Assembly: GCA_038212215.1 (NCBI GenBank)
Contig: JBBQUT010000035.1
Span: forward strand, 1 to 48,911
From: JALZAI01 sp038212215
GTDB taxonomy: Bacteria > Actinomycetota > Actinomycetes > Mycobacteriales > Jatrophihabitantaceae
DNA length: 48,911 nt
Direction: 5' to 3'
Made by a program: the position numbers and the translations under genes
Shown here: positions 32,624 to 40,844 of the stretch, in pieces
Position numbering within the stretch: position 1 is the first letter of the stretch
Layout of the letters: every line of letters starts with the position of its first letter
Notes under the pieces: generated by a model
Told to the model about the DNA's origin: nothing
Databases searched by the model: none
The model's input: the letters and a program-made list of their open reading frames with translations, nothing else

Positions 32624-33673
32624 GTGCAGCTCGGACTCAACCTCGGATACTGGGGCTCCGGCAACGATGGCGACAATCTGAAGCTCGCGAAGGCAGCCGA
32701 CGAGCTCGGTTTCGCCGTCGCCTGGGCGGCGGAGGCCTACGGCTCGGACGCCGTCACTGTGCTCACGTGGGTTGCGGCGCAGACCGAGCACATCGACGTG
32801 GGCAGCGCCATCCTGCAGATCCCGGCCCGCAGTCCGGCGATGACCGCGATGACCGCCGCGACGCTCGATACCCTGTCGGGCGGACGATTCCGCCTCGGAA
32901 TCGGGGTCAGCGGCCCACAGGTGTCCGAGGGGTGGTACGGCGTCCGCTTCGCCAAACCGCTGGCGCGTACCCGCGAGTACGTCGACATCGTCAAGCTGGC
33001 GCTCTCACGCGAGAAGGTGCGCTACGACGGCGCCACGTACCAGCTGCCGCTGCCGGACGGCCCCGGCAAGGCGCTGCACCTGGGGGTGCATCCGATACGC
33101 GAGCACATCCCGATCTACCTGGCATCGGTTGGGCCGAAGAACCTCGAGCTCACCGGCGAGATCGCCGACGGCTGGCTCGGGGTGTTCTTCTCGACCGACT
33201 ACGCCGCTGAGTCGCTGGAGCACGTCAGCGCCGGGCGCGCGAAGGTCGGCAAGACCCTGGACGGGTTTGACGTAGTGCCCACCGTCCCCCTCGTTGTGGG
33301 CGAGGACGTCGAGCAGTGCGCCGCGCCGGTGCGCTCCTACGCCGCGCTGTACGTGGGCGGCATGGGCAGCCGGGAGGACAACTTCTACAACGCTCTCGCC
33401 ACCCGGATGGGCTTCGGCGACGAGGCAGCCGAGGTGCAGAACCGCTACCTCGCACGTGACTACGCCGGCGCGGCCGCGGCCGTCCCGGCGGCCTTCGTCG
33501 ACGCCACGTCCCTGCTCGGCCCACCCTCGCGCATCGCCGAGCGGATGGCCGAGTTCGCAGCGGCCGGCGCGACCACGCTGGCGATTTCGCCGTTCGCCAC
33601 CACCCTTGACGACCGCATCCGCTCGCTGGAGATCGCGGCGCAAGCGCTGCAGGACAGCGGAGTGGCGGCGTGA
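32624..33673 (+). CDS. LLM class F420-dependent oxidoreductase
   Basis: A 349-aa TIM-barrel protein of the luciferase-like monooxygenase class. Seen are QLGLNLGYWGSGNDG at the start, GFAVAWAAEAYGSDAVT, GSAILQIPARSPAMTAMTAA, TLSGGRFRLGIGVSGPQVSE and IPIYLASVGPKNLELTGEIA, typical of the F420-dependent subfamily. The substrate is unknown; its use of F420 rather than FMN is inferred from subfamily resemblance. The start is GTG 32624. It overlaps uppP by four bases (GTGA), so it leads the core operon that runs toward the SCO1664-family gene. Confidence 0.88.
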   Translation: MQLGLNLGYWGSGNDGDNLKLAKAADELGFAVAWAAEAYGSDAVTVLTWVAAQTEHIDVGSAILQIPARSPAMTAMTAATLDTLSGGRFRLGIGVSGPQVSEGWYGVRFAKPLARTREYVDIVKLALSREKVRYDGATYQLPLPDGPGKALHLGVHPIREHIPIYLASVGPKNLELTGEIADGWLGVFFSTDYAAESLEHVSAGRAKVGKTLDGFDVVPTVPLVVGEDVEQCAAPVRSYAALYVGGMGSREDNFYNALATRMGFGDEAAEVQNRYLARDYAGAAAAVPAAFVDATSLLGPPSRIAERMAEFAAAGATTLAISPFATTLDDRIRSLEIAAQALQDSGVAA

Positions 33674-34512
33674 CCCTGCTTCAGGCCGTCGTACTGGGCA
33701 TCGTCCAGGGGCTGACTGAATTCCTGCCGATCTCGTCGACCGCTCATTTGCGTATCGTCCCGGCGCTGTTCGGCTGGCACTTCTACGCAAACACCACGAA
33801 CGACCCGGGTGCCGCGTTCACAGCGATTGTGCAACTGGGCACGACCGCGGCGATCGTCATCTACTTCTGGCGCGAGCTGCTGCATGTCGTCGTGGCCTGG
33901 TTCCGCGGAATCACCGACAAGTCGGTGCGCGGCTCGCTGGAGTACAAGCTCGGCTGGTATCTGATCCTGGCCACCGTCCCGGTCGGCGTATTCGGTCTCG
34001 TGTTCAGCCACCAGATCGAAACCGGCGCGCGCAACCTCTGGGTGATCGCGTGCGCCCTCATCGGCCTCGCGGTGGTGCTCGCCGCCGCGGAGCGCGTCAG
34101 CAAGCGCGACCGCGAGGAAGAGCAGATCACCACCGCCGACGCCGTCGCGGTCGGCGTGGCCCAGGCCCTGTCGGTGATACCCGGGTCGTCACGTTCCGGC
34201 GTGACGATCACCGCCGGTCTCTTTCGCGGGCTGACCCGTGAGGCCGCAGCGCGATTTTCCTTCTTGCTGTCTATCCCCGCAGTGGTGCTCTCCGGCGGGT
34301 ACGAAGCGGTCTCCTCGACCGGCAATACCCCTGGGGTCGGTCTCACCGGGGTGGCCCTGATCTTCGCGTTCCTGGTGGGCCTCGCGTCCATCGCCTGGTT
34401 GTTGCGCTGGCTCACCCGCCACAGCACGTTCGTCTTCATCTACTACCGGATCGGGCTCGGTGTGTTGCTCATCGTGCTGCTCTCGACCGGCGTCCTGGAC
34501 GCGACGAAGTAG
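33670..34512 (+). CDS. uppP: Undecaprenyl-diphosphatase UppP
   Basis: A 280-aa polytopic membrane protein of the BacA/UppP family. The glutamate-rich motif GLTEFLPISSTAH is at residues 14-26, and the phosphatase motif PGSSRSGVTI near residues 173-182 holds the key Ser and Arg. About eight hydrophobic segments follow the expected pattern. It removes a phosphate from undecaprenyl diphosphate in the membrane, renewing the lipid carrier for peptidoglycan, and confers bacitracin tolerance. The start is GTG, overlapping the LLM gene stop; it is 9 bp from the histidine phosphatase gene. Confidence 0.95.
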   Translation: MTLLQAVVLGIVQGLTEFLPISSTAHLRIVPALFGWHFYANTTNDPGAAFTAIVQLGTTAAIVIYFWRELLHVVVAWFRGITDKSVRGSLEYKLGWYLILATVPVGVFGLVFSHQIETGARNLWVIACALIGLAVVLAAAERVSKRDREEEQITTADAVAVGVAQALSVIPGSSRSGVTITAGLFRGLTREAAARFSFLLSIPAVVLSGGYEAVSSTGNTPGVGLTGVALIFAFLVGLASIAWLLRWLTRHSTFVFIYYRIGLGVLLIVLLSTGVLDATK

Positions 34513-34521
34513 CCGCGCCGC

Positions 34522-35226
34522 ATGTCGACCTTGCTGCTGATCAGGCATGGGCTCACCGCGATGACCGGCCCCGTGCTGGCGGGGCGTACACCCGGCGTGC
34601 ATCTGGACGAGCGCGGGCAAAAACAGGCGAATGCCGTCGCCGAGCGTGTGGCGCCTATCGCGCTCAACGCCATCGTGACCAGCCCGCTGGAACGCTGCGT
34701 GGGCACCGCCGAGATCCTGCTGGCAGCGCAGCGCGCGGCTGGTCGAGAGCTCGAACTCCAGCAGGACGAGCGGATCATCGAGTGCGGTTACGGTGACTGG
34801 ACCGGCCGCCCGCTCAAGGAACTCGCCAAGGAGCCGGTCTGGAAAGTGGTGCAGACCCAGCCGTCAGCCGCCCGATTCCCGAACGGCGAGTCTCTCTCGG
34901 AGGTTTCGGCGCGTGCCGTCAACGCCGTGCGCGACTGGGACGCCCGCCTCGGGCCGGACGCGATCTGGGTCGCGTGCAGCCACGGTGACGTGATCAAGGC
35001 GATTCTCGCCGACGCGCTCGGCCTGCATCTGGACCAGTTCCAGCGCATCGTCGTGGACCCGTGCTCGGTGTCGGTGATCCGCTACACCGACCAGCGCCCG
35101 TACGTAATGCGTGCCAACGACACCGGCGGCGACCTGAGTGCATTCGTCCCGGCGAAGAAGAAGGGCCGCCGCAGGCACGCGAGCGACGCCACAGTCGGCG
35201 GCGGTTCAGGCACCGGCTCGGTGTGA
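34522..35226 (+). CDS. Histidine phosphatase family protein (MSMEG_4193 type)
   Basis: A 234-aa histidine phosphatase. RHG at residues 8-10 (LLLIRHGLT) is the phospho-acceptor motif; the second His is in ACSHGDVIKAIL and the acidic catalytic residue in ECGYGDW. It matches the actinobacterial MSMEG_4193 family that lies beside DUF3090 and mshC, with a basic, Gly/Ser-rich C-terminal tail (KKKGRRRHASDA). The substrate is unknown; a small phosphorylated metabolite is likely. ATG 34522 lies 9 bp after uppP, and the DUF3090 gene starts 37 bp downstream. Confidence 0.88.
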   Translation: MSTLLLIRHGLTAMTGPVLAGRTPGVHLDERGQKQANAVAERVAPIALNAIVTSPLERCVGTAEILLAAQRAAGRELELQQDERIIECGYGDWTGRPLKELAKEPVWKVVQTQPSAARFPNGESLSEVSARAVNAVRDWDARLGPDAIWVACSHGDVIKAILADALGLHLDQFQRIVVDPCSVSVIRYTDQRPYVMRANDTGGDLSAFVPAKKKGRRRHASDATVGGGSGTGSV

Positions 35227-35263
35227 CTGTCTGCGGTGATTACTGCCTAGACTTGAACGCATC

Positions 35264-35827
35264 ATGGCGCGCCAATTCTTCCTCTTCGAACGCCCAAGCC
35301 GGTTCGTCGCCGGGACGGTGGGTGAACCCGGCGACCGCGTGTTCTTCCTGCAGGCCACCGACGGCGCCCGGGTGGTGTCGGTAGCGCTGGAGAAGCAGCA
35401 GGTCGCGGTCCTCGCCGACCGCCTCGAACAGCTGCTCGATGAAGTAGTCGCCCGCACTGGCACGGCCCTTCCAGCCGCCGAAACTGATACCGAGGCGCTC
35501 GCGCTGCCGATTGACGAGGAATTCCGGGTCAGCGCGATGGGCCTGGCCTGGGACGGCGACGCCGGCCTGGTCGTCATCGAGGCGCAGGCACCGACCGAGG
35601 ACACCGGGGTCGCCGAGCAAACCCTGCTCGAAGACGTCGAGGAGGGTCCGGACGCCCTGCGCGTGCGCATCGAACCAACCCGGGCCCGCGCATTCGTGGA
35701 GCGCGCCCGCCGGGTGATCTCGGCCGGGCGGCCCCCGTGCCCGCTATGCGGCCAGCCGCTTGACCCGGCCGGGCACGTTTGCCCGCGGCAAAACGGTTAC
35801 CACCGAGGCACCACCCTGGAACCGTGA
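35264..35827 (+). CDS. DUF3090 family protein
   Basis: A 187-aa DUF3090 protein. The family start MARQFFLFERPSRFVAGTVG, the strand-rich body (FFLQATDGARVVSVALEKQQ) and the C-terminal zinc-ribbon-like CPLCGQPLDPAGHVCPRQNG with four cysteines and a His are all present. Function is unknown. It always sits next to the MSMEG_4193-type phosphatase and the SCO1664-family protein in actinobacteria, so the three probably work together. It is 7 bp from the next gene's start. Confidence 0.92.
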   Translation: MARQFFLFERPSRFVAGTVGEPGDRVFFLQATDGARVVSVALEKQQVAVLADRLEQLLDEVVARTGTALPAAETDTEALALPIDEEFRVSAMGLAWDGDAGLVVIEAQAPTEDTGVAEQTLLEDVEEGPDALRVRIEPTRARAFVERARRVISAGRPPCPLCGQPLDPAGHVCPRQNGYHRGTTLEP

Positions 35828-35834
35828 CGCCCGG

Positions 35835-36581
35835 ATGAGCGAACCTGCGCTCACCCCGCCGGTGGAGATGGCGGTCGAGGACGCCTTGGCGCTGCTCGAA
35901 CGTGGTGAACTGAGCATCGAAGGCCGCCTCATGGACGCGTCCAACGCCACGCTGTACTGCGCCGTCAGCGCCGACGGCGTGAGCGCGGCGTGCGTGTACA
36001 AGCCGGTTGCGGGGGAGCGGCCGCTGTGGGACTTCCCGGACGGCACGCTTGCCGAACGCGAGGTGGCCGCGTACGCGGTGTCGACCGCCAGCGGCTGGAA
36101 CATCGTTCCGCCGACCGTGTACCGAGTCGGCCCGGTGGGTCCGGGCATGGTGCAGCTGTGGATCGCCGAGGACGAGGGTGCCGACGTGGTCCGGATGATC
36201 CGCCACCGCGACCGCGAGGAGCTACGCCGGGTCGCCGTCTTCGACGCGGTCATCAACAACGCTGACCGAAAGGGCGGCCACTTGCTGCCGACCCCGACCG
36301 GGCATGTCTACGGCGTCGACCACGGCGTGAGCTTCCACGTCGAGGACAAGCTGCGCACCGTGCTATGGCAATGGGCCGGCAAGGCGCTGCCCGAAGCGGT
36401 TCAGGGCGAACTGAAGGCGCTGCGCTGCGATCTCGACGGGAGCCTCGGCGCGCAGTTGAGCGCATTGCTGACCACCGCCGAGGTGCGGCGCACCCGGGCC
36501 AGAGTCGATCGGCTGCTCTCCACGCGGCGATACCCGCAACCTGGCGACGGCTGGCCCGCCGTCCCCTGGCCGCCGATGTAG
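35835..36581 (+). CDS. SCO1664 family protein (PI3/4-kinase-like fold)
   Basis: A 248-aa protein of the SCO1664 family. CVYKPVAGERPLWDFPDG holds a Lys in the position of the kinase ATP-binding lysine. FDAVINNADRKGGHLL resembles the catalytic loop, and VYGVDHGVSFH resembles the metal-binding D-G motif of PI3/4-kinase-like folds. The substrate is unknown, whether protein or small molecule. ATG 35835 is preferred over the open upstream frame because the latter overlaps DUF3090 entirely. It is the last gene of the conserved four-gene run. Confidence 0.88.
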   Translation: MSEPALTPPVEMAVEDALALLERGELSIEGRLMDASNATLYCAVSADGVSAACVYKPVAGERPLWDFPDGTLAEREVAAYAVSTASGWNIVPPTVYRVGPVGPGMVQLWIAEDEGADVVRMIRHRDREELRRVAVFDAVINNADRKGGHLLPTPTGHVYGVDHGVSFHVEDKLRTVLWQWAGKALPEAVQGELKALRCDLDGSLGAQLSALLTTAEVRRTRARVDRLLSTRRYPQPGDGWPAVPWPPM

Positions 36582-36628
36582 GCGCCGATCAGCCCCATCG
36601 GATGACCGCTGGACGGGAGTGTGCTGCG

Positions 36629-37177
36629 ATGGCGAGGGTGTTGTACTCCGCGACGATGTCGTTGGACGGCTTCCTTTCTGGGCCTGGTGGCGATATGTCC
36701 TGGCTGACACCGCATCTGGCGCCCAATCCACTCGTCGACGCGCTGATCGGCCAGATCGGGGCGCTGCTGGTCGGGAACCGAACGTTTCAAGGCGACGACC
36801 CGCATCGCGGCACGGACCGGGAAGGCAAGCCGTTCGGGGGCGGTTGGGATGGGCCGCAGTTCGTGCTCACCCACCACCTTGGCGAAGGGCCGGCGATTAC
36901 CGGCGTCACCTTCGTCGACAACTTGCATGACGCCGTGAGCATGGCGAAGGCTGCAGCCGGTGAGAAGTACGTCAACGTGCTTGGCGCCGACGTGGCACGG
37001 CAATGCCTGCGGGCCGGTCTGGTCGATGAAATTCTCATGCTTGTCGCCCCAGTCCTGCTCGGCGGCGGCACACCGCTATTCCGAGACAGCGACGGGCCCG
37101 AAATCCGGCTGAGTCGCCGTCAGGTTGACTCTCCGGATCACGTCGCCAACTTGTGGTTCGACGTCGAACGCCCCTAA
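36629..37177 (+). CDS. RibD C-terminal/dihydrofolate reductase family protein
   Basis: A 182-aa protein of the RibD_C/DHFR-like family (PF01872). LYSATMSLDGFLSGPGGDM at the N-terminus, LVGNRTFQGDD, the segment VNVLGADVARQCLRAGLVDEI and APVLLGGGTPLF are diagnostic. It is not the folate enzyme FolA; members reduce various small molecules with NADPH. ATG 36629 has GGGAG about 10 bases upstream; ATG 36602 is in frame but lacks a site. It lies after the SCO1664 gene and converges on the SRPBCC gene. A decayed relative of the same family is at 39540-39851. Confidence 0.85.
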   Translation: MARVLYSATMSLDGFLSGPGGDMSWLTPHLAPNPLVDALIGQIGALLVGNRTFQGDDPHRGTDREGKPFGGGWDGPQFVLTHHLGEGPAITGVTFVDNLHDAVSMAKAAAGEKYVNVLGADVARQCLRAGLVDEILMLVAPVLLGGGTPLFRDSDGPEIRLSRRQVDSPDHVANLWFDVERP

Positions 37178-37222
37178 AGGCTGCCAGCGAACCCGATCGA
37201 GGTCGTCCGAGTATCTCGGCGC

Positions 37223-37669
37223 TCAATTCGCTGGGTCTCGGACCAGTTCGTCCAGCCGCTGCAGGCTGGCGCGAATGCCCTTGCGGTTGCGGTCGGGAAA
37301 ACCAGACAGCCGAAGGAACAACCGGTTCTTGGCCGGCCGGGCGTCCCATTGCTCAGTGACCAAAGTCTCGCCGCCCTCGACGGGTGCGAACGAATAACGC
37401 CACACGTGCCCGTTGAAGTGCCGCCAGGAGATGACCTTCGGCTCGTCGAACTCCAAGACAGTGTTCGTGATCTTGTACGCGGCACCGATCTTCATGTCCA
37501 TACCGAAGCGCGCGCCCTTGAACAGCCGAGCCGGATTGCCTTCCCGCGCAGCTTGGAGGCTGCCGGAGCCATCCATCTTTGGGTGCATCGCCGGATCGGC
37601 GACGATGTCGAACAATTGTTGTGGGCTGGCCGCAATGACCCGGCTTTCTGACACGAGGTAGGCGCTCAT
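37223..37669 (-). CDS. SRPBCC family protein
   Basis: A 148-aa START/SRPBCC-fold protein (Polyketide_cyc2-like). ESRVIAASPQQLFDIVADPAM, WRHFNGHVWRYSFAPVEGG and a final helix ASLQRLDELVRD give the helix-grip pattern with an internal ligand cavity. Ligand and role are unknown. ATG 37669 has GAAGGGG close upstream. It diverges from mshC with 31 bp between the start codons. Confidence 0.85.
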   Translation of the reverse strand: MSAYLVSESRVIAASPQQLFDIVADPAMHPKMDGSGSLQAAREGNPARLFKGARFGMDMKIGAAYKITNTVLEFDEPKVISWRHFNGHVWRYSFAPVEGGETLVTEQWDARPAKNRLFLRLSGFPDRNRKGIRASLQRLDELVRDPAN

Positions 37670-37700
37670 CCCCTTCAGTGTGCCCGATACGGTGCAGCGT

Positions 37701-38933
37701 ATGGACGCATGGCCCGCCGTCGCAGTCCCGTCGCTGCCCGGGCAGGGCGAGACTTTGCGGCTCTATGACACCAAGTCATGCACGGTTCTTCCCACCGCAC
37801 CGTCCGGCGGCGCGCGGATGTACGTATGTGGCATCACACCCTATGACGCGACGCACCTCGGGCACGCCGCCACCTATCTCGCCTTCGATCTCGTTCAGCG
37901 GGTGTGGCGCGACGCCGGGCACTCGGTGCGCTACGTGCAGAACGTCACCGACGTCGACGACCCGTTGCTGGAGCGGGCGCGGCAAACGGGTGAGAGCTGG
38001 ATGGAACTCGCCCTCCGTGAAATCGATCTGTTCCGGGCGGACATGGCGGCCTTGCGGGTGCTGCCGCCGGATCACCTCATCGGCGCGGTCGAGTCGATTC
38101 CGGCCATCAGTGACGCCATCGCGGAGCTCCTCGGGCAGGGCAGCGCATACCAGTTGCGCGACGACATTTACTTCGACATCTCCAGCACCGGGAAATTTGG
38201 CGAGCAATCGCACTACGACCGCGAGACCATGCTGCGCCTGTTCGGGGAACGTGGCGGGGACCCGAATCACGGCGGCAAGCGCGACCCGCTCGACTCGGTG
38301 CTGTGGCGAGGCCACCGCTGGGGTGAACCATTCTGGGACACGATGATCGGCAAGGGTCGCCCCGGCTGGCACATCGAGTGCTCGGTCATTGCCGTGAATA
38401 CGCTTGGGATGAGCTTCGACGTCCAGGGCGGCGGGACGGACCTGATCTTTCCGCACCACGAGCACTCGGCCGCGCACGCCGAGGCGCTGACCGGTCAGCA
38501 CCCGTTCGCCCGCCACTACGTCCACGCCGGGATGATCGGCCTGGACGGCGAGAAGATGTCCAAGTCGCGGGGCAACCTGGTGCTCGTGTCCAAGCTGCGC
38601 CGCGCGGGCGTCGACCCGATGGCGATCCGACTAGCGCTGCTCGACGGGCGATACCGCCACGACCGCGAATGGACCGGTGGCCGGCTGCCTGCGGCCGAGG
38701 CGCGTCTTGCCCGCTGGCGTGCCGCTGTTGCGCGGCCCACGGGTCCGCCAGCCGACACGACGCTGGCCGCGGTTCGCGCCCGGTTGGCCGACGATCTGGA
38801 CACGGTGGCCGCCGTGGCGGCGATCGACGCGTGGGTCGAGTCGGCCGAAGCAGCTAGCGACACAGAGCGCGACAGGGTCGCCCCGCGGCTGGTGCGGGAC
38901 TTCGTCGACGCGCTGCTCGGCGTCGCCCTCTGA
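37701..38933 (+). CDS. mshC: Mycothiol ligase MshC
   Basis: A 410-aa cysteine:1-D-myo-inosityl 2-amino-2-deoxy-alpha-D-glucopyranoside ligase, the cysteine-adding step of mycothiol synthesis, related to CysRS. The HIGH-like THLGHA is at residues 51-56, Cys43 in YVCGITPYDA is a zinc ligand, GRPGWHIECSVIAV holds another Cys, HHEHSAAHAEALTG follows, and KMSKS (EKMSKSRGN) is near 285. ATG 37701 fits the family start; GTG 37680 would add seven residues. Presence of mshC shows an actinomycete that makes mycothiol. It is immediately followed by remnants rather than the PAC2 gene that is often its neighbour. Confidence 0.96.
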   Translation: MDAWPAVAVPSLPGQGETLRLYDTKSCTVLPTAPSGGARMYVCGITPYDATHLGHAATYLAFDLVQRVWRDAGHSVRYVQNVTDVDDPLLERARQTGESWMELALREIDLFRADMAALRVLPPDHLIGAVESIPAISDAIAELLGQGSAYQLRDDIYFDISSTGKFGEQSHYDRETMLRLFGERGGDPNHGGKRDPLDSVLWRGHRWGEPFWDTMIGKGRPGWHIECSVIAVNTLGMSFDVQGGGTDLIFPHHEHSAAHAEALTGQHPFARHYVHAGMIGLDGEKMSKSRGNLVLVSKLRRAGVDPMAIRLALLDGRYRHDREWTGGRLPAAEARLARWRAAVARPTGPPADTTLAAVRARLADDLDTVAAVAAIDAWVESAEAASDTERDRVAPRLVRDFVDALLGVAL

Positions 38934-39088
38934 GCAAGCTTGGCGGATAGCGAATCAGGAGCCGATTTCGTCACTTGGGGTGTTAATCACAGCGCTGTCC
39001 TTTCCGTCAGCCGCACTTCGAGGAAGTCGTCGGTGTACGGCGACGGAGCAGCGCCGACATCGCCGACGGGTAACCCGGGAACGCTCCG

Positions 39089-39470
39089 CTACCGCGGCGG
39101 CCAGATCGGCGACGTGACGATGGCTGTCATCTGCCTGATCGTCAGCGGCGGGTGCGGCGCACTCTGGCCGCCCGCACCCTTGGGGTCACGGTCGTTGCTG
39201 ACGTGCATGAGGATCGTCGTCCCGTCCGGGCGGACGAGCGTGGCGTCTGCACCGCGGGTGTCGTCTCGACCGGTGTCGGCGTCTGGGGCGTTCGGGGCGT
39301 TTCCCGTGACGTGGTGGGCGTCAGGGGACGCGAGACGGGGGGCGCCATGGAACGTGTCGCGGACGGCACGGTGCCCACGATCGTCGCGCCGGTGTCGGTC
39401 ACGGTGAAGGTCGCGACGCCGCAATCCGAATCACCAGGATGCGCGCACGTAGCCCTTGAGGCATCACTCG
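39089..39470 (-). pseudogene. Remnant of a secreted or membrane protein gene
   Basis: Two frames on the minus strand each look protein-like: HPGDSDCGVATFTVTDTGATI in one, then LVRPDGTTILMHVSNDRD and PPLTIRQMTAIVTSPIWPPR to a stop at 39089 in another. The second resembles C-termini of actinobacterial secreted or anti-sigma-like proteins. A frameshift in the middle and the lack of a start with a ribosome site suggest a decayed gene. 38934-39088 shows nothing. Confidence 0.35.
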
Positions 39471-39539
39471 TACAAGTCGACACCGGTCTCGCCCTGAACG
39501 ATCGCAAGCGGATCTCTGCGGGCACCCGCCTGATGACGG

Positions 39540-39851
39540 GACGTGCGGTTCAAGCTCGTCGAGGACGTCGGCCAGGAGCGCGAGCCGCGTAACCGCGGCG
39601 CCATGGACCAGAACGTTCTTCTCGCCCGCTACCTGCTTGGCGCGTGTCATCGCGGTTTCCACGTCGGTCACGTATGTCGCGAGAGGCCAGCTGCTGATGT
39701 CGATGCTTGACTCGTGGCGGCTGCAGATGAGGATCGGCACGCCGTCACGGTGATCGCCGCTCCAGCCGCCGGCTGGCTCGAAGGTGCCGGCGTCTGCGAC
39801 GACTGCGCCCGTAGCGCACATCTCGTCGAAGATCTGACCGCTGACGCCCAC
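39540..39851 (-). pseudogene. Remnant of a RibD_C/DHFR-like gene
   Basis: A minus-strand frame reads QIFDEMCATGAVVADAGTFE, GDHRDGVPILICSRHE, YVTDVETAMTRAKQVAGEKN and LADVLDELE, the middle of a RibD_C/DHFR-like protein like the intact gene at 36629-37177. The N-terminal SLDGF-type start is missing, as is the C-terminal VLLGGG-type end: the sequence loses similarity after the LDELE part. It is a decayed copy of that family. Confidence 0.65.
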
Positions 39852-39900
39852 ACAAAGTCAAAGACCGGCTCCGCGGCGAAGCCGCCAAACACAGCCCAGC

Positions 39901-39975
39901 CAAGAAACCCGTCTTGTCGGCCGCTACCGCGCAGGCAAACGCACCACCGCCGAGCTCGCCGAGCTGTTCGGCGAC
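39901..39975 (+). pseudogene. Short resolvase/transposase-like HTH fragment
   Basis: The plus frame reads QETRLVGRYRAGKRTTAELA then ELF, like the start of the helix-turn-helix in serine-recombinase C-termini or transposases. The similarity breaks at 39975. If right, it marks a past mobile-element event between mshC and the lipoprotein gene. Too short for certainty. Confidence 0.25.
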
Positions 39976-40028
39976 CATCAACACGGCGACGACAGCCGTC
40001 CGGTTCCCTCTAAGCCAACCGGAGGGCG

Positions 40029-40760
40029 TCAGTGCCCGTTGACGACCTTGGCGACCGCGGTCTCGAAGAGCCGCTTCGTGTTGACCGACGCCGAACTCGC
40101 ACCGAGCGTCTTGGCGAACTGCAGGGTCATCAGCTTTGCCCCGGCCCGCACAACGATGATCGAGCCGGTGAACTTCGTAGTCTGCACGGTCCAGGCGAGC
40201 GCTGCGTCCACATGAGTGCTCACCAGCTTGCGTACGTCGCTCGGGCCGGCGATCTGCATCCGTGCGGTGCCAGAGAGCCCGTTCTTGCACGCGAGCCCAG
40301 TCCGGGCCACGGCAACCGCTTTGCTTGCGGTGGACGGAGCGTCGTAAGCCAGCACGTTTTCCTGCAGCGCGAGCTTGCCCGACTTGCTGACGTAGAGAGC
40401 TTTGGCGCGATCGCTGGAGGGCACCTGCTTTTCCAGCGGTGGAGCTTTGGGCGTGCACGGCAGTGGACCGCTGGTCCCGGAGGTCGGTTGCGATCGGAAA
40501 TCGGGCGCGATCTCTGCGGGGGTGAGCAATGACGCGACGAGGGGGCTGACCGCTTGCGTCGACCGGCCTGAGGACGCAGGCGCCGCCGCACCGGACGAGG
40601 TAGCGGTCGACGGTGCAGACGACGACCCGGAGCTCGACGATGCCGACGACCCAATGGCCGACGACGCGGCGTTGCCGGTCTTGGAACTCGAGCAAGCACC
40701 GAGTGTTGCGGCGACGAGCAGCGCGCCGGTACAGACGCCGGTGCGAAGGAGCAGGCGCAT
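40029..40760 (-). CDS. Putative lipoprotein
   Basis: A 243-aa exported lipoprotein. The lipobox LGAC ends the signal segment (TGALLVAATLGAC, Cys at about residue 23), followed by a 40-residue Ser/Ala linker. The globular part starts near residue 72 (VSPLVASLLTPAEIAPDF) and contains two further cysteines (LPCTPK, GLACKNG) and strand-rich segments (FTGSIIVVRAGAKLMTLQFA). It resembles PknH-like extracellular sensor domains in size and layout, but that is only similarity of pattern. GAAGGA lies about ten bases before the ATG 40760. It probably sits on the outer face of the membrane. Confidence 0.8.
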   Translation of the reverse strand: MRLLLRTGVCTGALLVAATLGACSSSKTGNAASSAIGSSASSSSGSSSAPSTATSSGAAAPASSGRSTQAVSPLVASLLTPAEIAPDFRSQPTSGTSGPLPCTPKAPPLEKQVPSSDRAKALYVSKSGKLALQENVLAYDAPSTASKAVAVARTGLACKNGLSGTARMQIAGPSDVRKLVSTHVDAALAWTVQTTKFTGSIIVVRAGAKLMTLQFAKTLGASSASVNTKRLFETAVAKVVNGH

Positions 40761-40844
40761 CGGTGGGGGTCCTTCGGGTCAGTGGGTGGTGACCGGCATT
40801 CGGGGGTCGCGGGGCAACCGTCCGCCGGGCTCACTCAGTTTGCC

